Shown here: positions 47,074 through 53,379 of the stretch, piece after piece | Numbering within the stretch: the stretch's first letter is position 1 | Layout of the letters: each line of letters opens with the position of its first letter | NCBI RefSeq assembly: GCF_022812285.1 | Contig: NZ_CP093300.1 | Coordinates: forward strand, 4,402,001 to 4,466,000 | From: Alkalihalobacillus sp. LMS39 | GTDB taxonomy: Bacteria; Bacillota; Bacilli; Bacillales; Bacillaceae_F | Direction: 5' to 3' | DNA length: 64,000 nucleotides | Notes under the pieces: model-generated | The model's database searches: none | What the model saw: only the letters and a program-made list of their open reading frames with translations | What the model was told of the DNA's origin: nothing | Position numbers and translations under genes: made by a program

Positions 47074-48231
47074 ATGTCAAAACTTCGAATGCTATTGTTC
47101 CAACTTGTCCAAGACAATGAATCCATTTATGAAAGAATAATGAAAACTACAAGTCTTCCTAAAAGTGTAATTAACACCTTTATAGTAGACCATTCGGTTT
47201 ATCTAGATTTCGGAAAGATTCTAATGATTATTGATGACCTATTTCACGAAAATGCTGACTCATTACTTGAAGATTACATTATAAATTTAGATGTAAATCA
47301 CCAAACTGCCCAGCAAGTATTAGAATTTTGTTTTATGAATTTCACACCCTGTCGGTATGACTTTTTATATAACATGTGTGAAGCTACTAACAATGACAAT
47401 AAGGCGTTTGCTCAAATTTATCAAAATCACTATGATAACCTTGATAAAAAAATTAATCCCTTTAACATAACAAATGGCAATTATAATACACCTACACTCC
47501 ATGCTTTTAAAATACTGATGGAAGCCTATTCACAATATAACATGGATATGATCCCTACACTGATTACAAAAAAAGACTTCTTGGAATATACAATTAACGA
47601 GTTTGTCTCGGATCCGTTTATACGAGATTATTATTTAGTACGATTTTATCGCATCCTTATGTTAATTATGCTTGATCAAAACGAGGTAAAAGAGTGTCGA
47701 AGAATGGCCAATCAAATCTTAAATCTATCATTAACACTCAGTGCAGCTTTTAAAATCCAAGCCATACATGCCATAGGAATGTCGTATTTATTCGAAAACT
47801 ATGAATTAGGATTAGACTATTTATATAAGGCAAAAAAGCTTTATAAAAGTTCATCCATTAGCACAGATGGAGATATTCACAGTTCCATTAATCTTCATCA
47901 GATATATTGGGGAAAAGAGCCAGAAGACTTAAAATTCTATAGTCAAAAAACCTCAGATGTTCTTGATGTTGCTTTCTATCGTATGATGAAAAAAGATGTT
48001 TACGAAGCTAAAAAAACAATGAAACAGGTGAATGAAAATACACTATCTCAAAGGGATTCTGCATTTTATTTCTATATAAAAGGGATATTAGACGATGATA
48101 CGAATTATCTTTATAAGTCGATTATGCAATTCAAACAAATAGGAGATAAATTTTACGTCCAATTACCTATAAAAGTTCTCGAAAAAAAAGGATTTAATCC
48201 TCTATTAATCGAAACTATTTTAATAAGCTAA
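47074..48231 (+). CDS. AimR-like peptide receptor/regulator, array copy 5 (divergent)
   Basis: This 385-residue protein is the most diverged intact copy. The start MSKLRMLLFQLVQDNESIYE follows GGAGG with an ATG. It keeps LDVNHQTAQQVLEFCFMNFT, YTINEFVSDPFIRDYYLVRF, ECRRMANQILNL and HQIYWGKEPEDLKFYS. The C-terminus KSIMQFKQIGDKFYVQLPIK ends in LLIETILIS rather than DTLLIN. It groups with the interrupted copy 6, sharing MANQ and the HQIxWGKEPEDLKF pattern. A 222-base gap with its own promoter follows before copy 6. Confidence 0.77.
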   Translation: MSKLRMLLFQLVQDNESIYERIMKTTSLPKSVINTFIVDHSVYLDFGKILMIIDDLFHENADSLLEDYIINLDVNHQTAQQVLEFCFMNFTPCRYDFLYNMCEATNNDNKAFAQIYQNHYDNLDKKINPFNITNGNYNTPTLHAFKILMEAYSQYNMDMIPTLITKKDFLEYTINEFVSDPFIRDYYLVRFYRILMLIMLDQNEVKECRRMANQILNLSLTLSAAFKIQAIHAIGMSYLFENYELGLDYLYKAKKLYKSSSISTDGDIHSSINLHQIYWGKEPEDLKFYSQKTSDVLDVAFYRMMKKDVYEAKKTMKQVNENTLSQRDSAFYFYIKGILDDDTNYLYKSIMQFKQIGDKFYVQLPIKVLEKKGFNPLLIETILIS

Positions 48232-48337
48232 AATCATTACCTTCCAACCACATTTTTTGAGTCATACCGACAAAATTGATGTAAACACCATTGTAGAATT
48301 TTGTATAAAAATGCAGAAAAAAATCGAAAAATAATCT

Positions 48338-48366
48338 TTCACGTAAGACAAATCTTTCGTTATAAT
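48338..48366 (+). promoter_or_regulatory. Predicted SigA promoter of copy 6 and the peptide gene
   Basis: TTCACG (48338-48343), 17 bases, TATAAT (48361-48366), 87 bases before the copy 6 ATG. The gap between copies 5 and 6 (48232-48453) holds no other gene. The separate promoter suggests copy 6 and the peptide precursor once formed their own transcription unit. Confidence 0.6.
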
Positions 48367-49013
48367 AAACTTAACGAGATAAACAAAAAAGATGTCTTTT
48401 TCATTGGAAGATTGTCGTTTTTCTACTTTACAGTATAAGGAGTTGACAATTGAATGCTAGACCTAAAGACAATGATAAAACAAGAAATAAATAAAGACCC
48501 TTCTTTATTTACAGAACTTGTAAATGTAGCAGAGGTTTCTAGCAGTGAATTAGACACTTTTATTAACAAACACAATTCATCCTTACTCTTCGGAGAACTT
48601 GTAAATATTATTGAGTATCTTTTCCCTGAAAAAGATATTGAAATTCTTGAAGAGTATAGCAAAAGGATCGATGTTAATAAATACGATGCTCGGCAAGCAC
48701 TTGAGTATTTATTTATTAATATGTTACCTTCCAGAAATGAGTATCTTAATAAATTGAAAACATCTTCAAATGAAGAAAATAGAGAGTTTGCTAAAATATA
48801 TGAATTACACTATGAAAATAAAAATTCACTATTAAAGTATATTCATTTAAATGATTTACATTTTAAATCACAGACACTACATTCTTTCAAATGTATTAGT
48901 GAAATGTATCAACACTATTTTGAAGACAAGATTGAAATGTTGTTAAGTATGAAAGAGTACGTTGAGTTCACTATAAATGAATACGTTACCGATAAATTTT
49001 TAAAAAAATACTA

Positions 49014-49020
49014 TTTTCTT
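49014..49020. repeat. 7-bp target-site duplication of the IS21 element
   Basis: TTTTCTT at 49014-49020 is repeated at 51489-51495, immediately outside the two element ends. Confidence 0.85.
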
Positions 49021-49098
49021 TGTATTTGGCAAGAGAAAAATGTATAAAACGGCAAACCTTTTTGTAAGGCCACTTACCAACATAACTTTGTTAAACTA

Positions 49099-49827
49099 TT
49101 ACAACTCTCTTAATGCTAGTGACTCCTTCATTCGGTTACTATCACCCCCAAATAATACTAAGTGGGAGTGATGGATTAAGCGGTCTACTACCGCTTCGGT
49201 TAGGATAGGATCGCCAAATACATGATTCCACTGTCCAAATTGAAGGTTTGTGGTGATAATAATACTTCTTTTCTCATAACACAGTGAGATTACTTGGAAA
49301 AGCAGCTCAGCTCCCTGCTTATGTAAAGGTATATATCCGAGTTCATCGAGTATCAATAAGTCTAGCTTCTCAATCCTCTTAAACAATTTAGTTAGTGTCC
49401 CTTTTTCATTGGCATCCAGTAGTTCATTTGCAAGTGAGGCAATGGTATAGAACTTCACTCGCTTGCCATACTTATGTATGGCATTGATTCCAATGAGTGT
49501 GGATAGATATGTTTTCCCGGCACCAACGCCACCGTAAAAAACCATATTCTCCTTTGTATCAATAAACTCGCCATCTAAAAGGTACTGTTGGCTCAACCCT
49601 TGTCCTAACTGGATATCTTGCCAATTGAAAGGTTTGCCAGATGCGTTTGGCAACGTTGCCGCCTTTAGTAAAAGATTAATCTTCCTTTCCTCACGTTGTT
49701 CTATTTCTTTCTCAAATAGAGTTAATAAATAGTCTTGAGGATCCTTCGGATCTAGTTTGTGAAAATTTTCTCGTATCCAACTGAGCTTTAAACGTTTGGC
49801 ATATTCCTGAATCTTTTCTTGCATCAT
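49099..49827 (-). CDS. istB: IS21-family helper ATPase IstB
   Basis: IstB is an AAA+ ATPase, related to DnaC, that assists target selection by IstA. The 242-residue protein has Walker A YGGVGAGKTYLSTLIG, Walker B LLILDELGYIPLHKQGAELL and sensor ITTNLQFGQWNHVFGD, ending in RLIHHSHLVLFGGDSNR. Its ATG overlaps the istA stop by four bases, the usual translational coupling. It is full length for the family. Confidence 0.94.
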   Translation of the reverse strand: MMQEKIQEYAKRLKLSWIRENFHKLDPKDPQDYLLTLFEKEIEQREERKINLLLKAATLPNASGKPFNWQDIQLGQGLSQQYLLDGEFIDTKENMVFYGGVGAGKTYLSTLIGINAIHKYGKRVKFYTIASLANELLDANEKGTLTKLFKRIEKLDLLILDELGYIPLHKQGAELLFQVISLCYEKRSIIITTNLQFGQWNHVFGDPILTEAVVDRLIHHSHLVLFGGDSNRMKESLALREL

Positions 49828-51338
49828 CCCTGCCTCCTTTTCAAGGTAAAGAAGGCATCATATTGGTTCATTCCGCGTTCCGCTAATGGCATTGCCGGAA
49901 CACTACTTTTCAGCTTAAGAGTTGGTCTATGACCACGGCCATGAACCAGTTGATGAAAGACTTGCTTGATAGTTTCTGAAGATGGGTGACAACTCTCAGA
50001 AGCGATCTCTAAAGCCTCTGTAGCTATTTCTAAACGGTTACTTTTTAATATTGTCGATAATAAAAGTAATGCTTTTTTCTTTTCTTCAACCGTACATTCA
50101 TCCAAATATTTTTGCCATGCTTCTGGAAGCTGACTATAAAATGTCGTGTACTTTAAAGCTGTTGGTCTCTTGGCCATGAGAGATAGATAAGGTTGCCAAA
50201 TCATTGATTTAGTTTCTTCTCCATATAGCCGTTCATGACTTACGATTACTTCATAATTATCCGCAAGGATATCAATGCGGTTGTAGGTAACACCCACTAA
50301 TACTCGTTGATTTGCATAACGCGGGGAAGTGGAATACCTTTTCGAATCTACAAGTACATAACCATACTTATCCGCCTTCAAAGTCTCAATACGCATTCCT
50401 GAGTATTCTTTAGCTGGTAGGTAGAGTAATGCTTCCCTATCTTCCTCAAACAATCTAGCAATCTCATTCTTCTTTTCGTAGTGTGAACGAAATCTATCAT
50501 TCTCTACTTCAAGCCATAATTCTTTGTTTAACTTTTCAATTTGATAAACAGGTCGTTCTGGTAAAAAGAAGTTATTTCGTACATACTTAACCATTGCCTC
50601 TACATGACCTTTTTCATTTCCAGCGCCAGGATTACAAAACTCGTACTGAAAACCGTAATGTAAGGCGAACCTTTCAAAGCCTTCTGTTAGTTCTCGCTTA
50701 CCTTGAGGAAGGATTTTTTTAACTGCTGGAGATAAGTTATCAAAACGTATTCTCTTTGGTACACCTTCTAAGTGGGTAAAGAATCGTTTTAGTCCTTCTA
50801 GGAAACAATCCTGATTTTGAGATTCAAAAACTTGAACTAAGAATGCATTACTGTACGGAAAGGAAAGAACGAGATACGGAAGGTCAATCACCTTACCATT
50901 CCTTTTAAACGGCGCCTCCCCAAAGTCTACTTGAGCATCACCAGGTCTTGCCTCTAACGGAATCGCAGCACCTTCGCTTTCGTCTAATAATTCCTTTTTA
51001 CGTTTAGACACATACGCCCTTACAGTTCGGTCGGAGCCTTTAAAATTTATGTCTACATCGTCTACAAGCATTTGCCATATACGTTTGGCAGTCCTTCGGT
51101 ATTTCTTTTTCTTCTTCATATCTTCTTTCAACCATTGATCGATGATATCCTTAACGGGGTCCATTACTGGTGCCGGTTGTGGCTTTACCCTCTTCGTTTC
51201 CGGTTGAAATTCCTCTAGGTCGGCATACTTCTTAACTGTTCTAACATCCTTATTCGTTCTTCTAGCAACATCCGAATAGGAATAACCTTTCGTGTTTACT
51301 TCTTGTCTGATATAATTAATTTCGGTCACTTCTAACAT
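49824..51338 (-). CDS. istA: IS21-family transposase IstA
   Basis: This 504-residue DDE transposase has an N-terminal HTH (TKGYSYSDVARRTNKDVRTV) and an rve catalytic core. It contains the first Asp in DAQVDFGEAPF, the second near RIRFDNLSPAVKK and the Glu in PGAGNEKGHVEAMVKYVRNN. A C-terminal region follows with GYVLVDSKRYSTSPRYANQR. It is intact. It works with IstB, encoded directly downstream. The start at 51338 overlaps no other gene. Confidence 0.94.
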   Translation of the reverse strand: MLEVTEINYIRQEVNTKGYSYSDVARRTNKDVRTVKKYADLEEFQPETKRVKPQPAPVMDPVKDIIDQWLKEDMKKKKKYRRTAKRIWQMLVDDVDINFKGSDRTVRAYVSKRKKELLDESEGAAIPLEARPGDAQVDFGEAPFKRNGKVIDLPYLVLSFPYSNAFLVQVFESQNQDCFLEGLKRFFTHLEGVPKRIRFDNLSPAVKKILPQGKRELTEGFERFALHYGFQYEFCNPGAGNEKGHVEAMVKYVRNNFFLPERPVYQIEKLNKELWLEVENDRFRSHYEKKNEIARLFEEDREALLYLPAKEYSGMRIETLKADKYGYVLVDSKRYSTSPRYANQRVLVGVTYNRIDILADNYEVIVSHERLYGEETKSMIWQPYLSLMAKRPTALKYTTFYSQLPEAWQKYLDECTVEEKKKALLLLSTILKSNRLEIATEALEIASESCHPSSETIKQVFHQLVHGRGHRPTLKLKSSVPAMPLAERGMNQYDAFFTLKRRQG

Positions 51339-51415
51339 CTCCTAAAACTACCTCCTGCCAGTATTGGGTCCAACAGGAAGTGTATTGAATTTTTGAGATG
51401 TTAGCAAGTGGCTTT

Positions 51416-51450
51416 TTTTGTGTAGGTGCCCTTCGGGCACCTACACAAAA
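51416..51450. repeat. Perfect 16-bp hairpin near the IS21 end
   Basis: The arms TTTTGTGTAGGTGCCC (51416-51431) and GGGCACCTACACAAAA (51435-51450) are exact complements with a three-base loop. It lies between the element end and istA and could block transcription entering from outside. Confidence 0.75.
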
Positions 51451-52105
51451 GGGCTGCCATACCCTACATATTTATAATGCCATAAACATTTTCTTCGTTT
51501 TTATAATGCTCTAGCGCTTATTATGCTTTACCAAAACAATGTAACTGAATGTCGAAGAATGGCTAACCAAGTAATCGATATAAAAGTTAGGAAAAGTTTA
51601 AAACATAAAGCTACAATGCTCCAAACGATAGGTATGTCTTATCTTTTTGAAGATTACGAACAAGGAATATCTCACTTATATAAAGCTAAAAAGTTATACG
51701 ACGAAATTGCTGATGGAAAGAACGGCGAAATTCATAGTTCGATAAATTTACACCAAATTCATTGGGGAAAAGAGCCAGAAGATTTGAAGTTTGATAGTGA
51801 AGAGCCTTATGATAAACATGATATTATTTATTATTTAGTCAAAAATAAAAAAGTTAATGAAGCTAAACAACTAATCGAGAGCATTGATGAAACGAGACTT
51901 TCAGACCGTGATCTTGCCTTCCATTTTTTTAGTAAAGGTTTAGTCGACCGAAATCTTGATTTTATGTACAAATCTATTCTCCAGTTTAAAAAAATCGGTA
52001 ATTTGTTTTATATACGTCTTCCATTGGATGAATTAAGAAAACAAGGAGTAAATGATTTATTACTCAAAACTATTTTAACTTAATTCCTTGAAGGGAGGTG
52101 AAAAA

Positions 52106-52324
52106 ATGAAAAAAGTAAGATTGGCTTTAATTGCATTTGTTGCACTAACTTTTTCTGTGGTAGCCTCACCTGCGCTTGCTAGTGACGTTGAGCCTTTAAA
52201 AGGTGGTAAAATTATTATCGAAGTAAGAGATGATGTACAACCACTAGGGAAAGGTGGTGGAATCATCATTGAAACAACAGGAACTGTTAATCCAATGGGT
52301 GGTGGCCGACCAGATATTCAGTAG
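52106..52324 (+). CDS. Exported repeat-containing peptide precursor, candidate receptor ligand
   Basis: This 72-residue protein starts at ATG 52106 behind GGGAGGTG, 22 bases after the copy 6 stop. MKKVRLALIAFVALTFSVVA is a Sec signal with a likely cut after SPALA. The remaining 47 residues hold three imperfect repeats: DVEPLKGGKIIIEV, DVQPLGKGGGIIIET and TVNPMGGGRPDIQ. Each has the core V-x-P-(L/M)-..-GG. A short secreted precursor just downstream of a receptor gene is the layout of aimR-aimP and rap-phr pairs. That any part is processed and re-imported is inference; it could also be a small secreted protein with another role. Confidence 0.7.
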   Translation: MKKVRLALIAFVALTFSVVASPALASDVEPLKGGKIIIEVRDDVQPLGKGGGIIIETTGTVNPMGGGRPDIQ

Positions 52325-52415
52325 TTGTGATTTTTAAATTTATTTACTTGAATTCGTGAAACCGATTTAAAACCATGTCGCTTTTACTAATTCACCATAG
52401 AAAATACATAATAAA

Positions 52416-52444
52416 AAGAGAGTGTAGCCAAGCTACACTCTCTT
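52416..52444 (-). terminator. Terminator after hpf (also faces the peptide gene)
   Basis: AAGAGAGTGTAG / CTACACTCTCTT with a five-base loop, followed by TTTTTA on the minus strand. It lies between the convergent peptide precursor and hpf genes. Confidence 0.85.
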
Positions 52445-52453
52445 CCCTTGGTA

Positions 52454-52996
52454 TCACTCCGGCTCAATTAGCCCGTAACGTCCATCTTTTCGTTTGTACA
52501 CGACATTTGTTTCACCGTTTATCGCATTTGAGAATACGAAGAAATTATGGCCTAACATGTCCATTTGAAGAACCGCTTCTTCTGTATCCATTGGCTTTAA
52601 TGTGAAGCGCTTTGTCCGCACGATTTCAATATCATCGTCGTCTTCCTGTGGTTCTTGTGGAAAGTCATTCCGGAACATATATTTAACGCCGCCTGATTGA
52701 CGGAACTTTCGATTAACCTTTGTTTTGTGCTTACGGATTTGTCGTTCTAGTTTTTCAACCACTAAATCAATCGCAGCATACATATCTGTATGCGTTTCCT
52801 CTGCACGTAATAGCAATTGTGACATCGGAATAGTAATCTCAATAATTTGTTGGTTGTTAAAGACTTGCATGCTTACATGAACATCTGAAATGGTACCTGC
52901 TTCAAAATACTTTTCTAACTTGGCTACCTTCTTTTCCACATAGCTGCGCAATGCAGGAGTTACTTCTAAGTTTTCACCACGAATGTTAAAGTTCAT
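52454..52996 (-). CDS. hpf: Long-form ribosome hibernation promoting factor
   Basis: Long HPF dimerises 70S ribosomes into inactive 100S particles in stationary phase. The 180-residue protein has the N-terminal S30AE domain (MNFNIRGENLEVTPALRSYV) and, after an acidic linker, the C-terminal dimerisation domain (FFVFSNAINGETNVVYKRKD). AAAGGAG precedes the ATG. It is the homologue of B. subtilis YvyD, normally next to secA. A clear SigH-type promoter lies upstream. Confidence 0.95.
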   Translation of the reverse strand: MNFNIRGENLEVTPALRSYVEKKVAKLEKYFEAGTISDVHVSMQVFNNQQIIEITIPMSQLLLRAEETHTDMYAAIDLVVEKLERQIRKHKTKVNRKFRQSGGVKYMFRNDFPQEPQEDDDDIEIVRTKRFTLKPMDTEEAVLQMDMLGHNFFVFSNAINGETNVVYKRKDGRYGLIEPE

Positions 52997-53028
52997 AGTA
53001 AAACAGCTCCTTTCCGTATGTATATAGT

Positions 53029-53056
53029 ATTCGATATTCGTTAGCCCAATTCCTTT
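53029..53056 (-). promoter_or_regulatory. SigH-type promoter of hpf
   Basis: On the minus strand AAAGGAATT (53056-53048), 12 bases, ATCGAAT (53035-53029) fits the SigH consensus RNAGGAWWW-N11-12-RNNGAAT at every defined position. The rest of the 52997-53379 gap is AT-rich and holds no gene that I can see. Confidence 0.7.
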
Positions 53057-53379
53057 TTTCTACACCTTCTTTTTCGTCAAACCTATGACAAAGTTGTGAA
53101 ATATGTCGAATTGTCGGGCAATTTCCACGTATTATCTTCTCTCATTAAAATATATTTCATTCACTCGAAGATAATAATATTATTTTACCCTTCTGAACCG
53201 CTTTTCAATCATCTGGATTTCTTCATTCTATCTATTAAACTATTTATTTAACATTTTTTTGTATTTTTATATTTACATAGTACTATTGTTCTATTATTAT
53301 TTAAATTATGTAAAACTCTATGAAAACCTAAAAAATCTAACAAGACAGTCAGTAGAGTGTCGTTAAAGGAGAAACGAGT

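Larger units (their letters stand above)
49021..51488 (-). mobile_element. IS21-family insertion sequence (2468 bp)
   Basis: Both ends start with TG: TGTATTTGGCA on the left and, read inward, TGTTTATGGCA on the right (9 of 11 identical). A 7-bp direct duplication flanks it. It carries istA and istB on the minus strand with ATGA overlap. Both reading frames are intact, so recent insertion is likely. It disrupts array copy 6. A long hairpin lies near the istA-side end (51416-51450). Confidence 0.92.
48454..52083 (+). pseudogene. AimR-like receptor copy 6, interrupted by IS21-family element
   Basis: The 5' part 48454-49020 (189 codons, MLDLKTMIKQEINKDPSLF to KKYYFL) and the 3' part 51496-52083 (195 codons plus stop, RFYNALALIMLYQNNVTECR onward) are the two halves of one receptor. 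Removing the insertion and one copy of the 7-bp duplication joins KYYFL to RFYNA in frame and gives 384 residues, the same as its neighbours. The 3' half keeps SSINLHQIHWGKEPEDLKFD and ends LPLDELRKQGVNDLLLKTIL. As it stands the 5' half reads a few IS codons (CIWQEKNV) and stops. An internal ATG at 51523 could start a truncated TPR fragment. Confidence 0.88.

Noticed and set aside
51523-52083. A separate short receptor gene starting at the internal ATG
   Set aside because: The frame continues upstream to the IS junction and joins exactly with the 5' half, so it is the 3' half of a split gene.
42019-52453. Prophage or phage remnant around the AimR-like genes
   Set aside because: No integrase, structural, packaging or lysis genes are present; the only mobile genes are those of the IS21 element inside copy 6.
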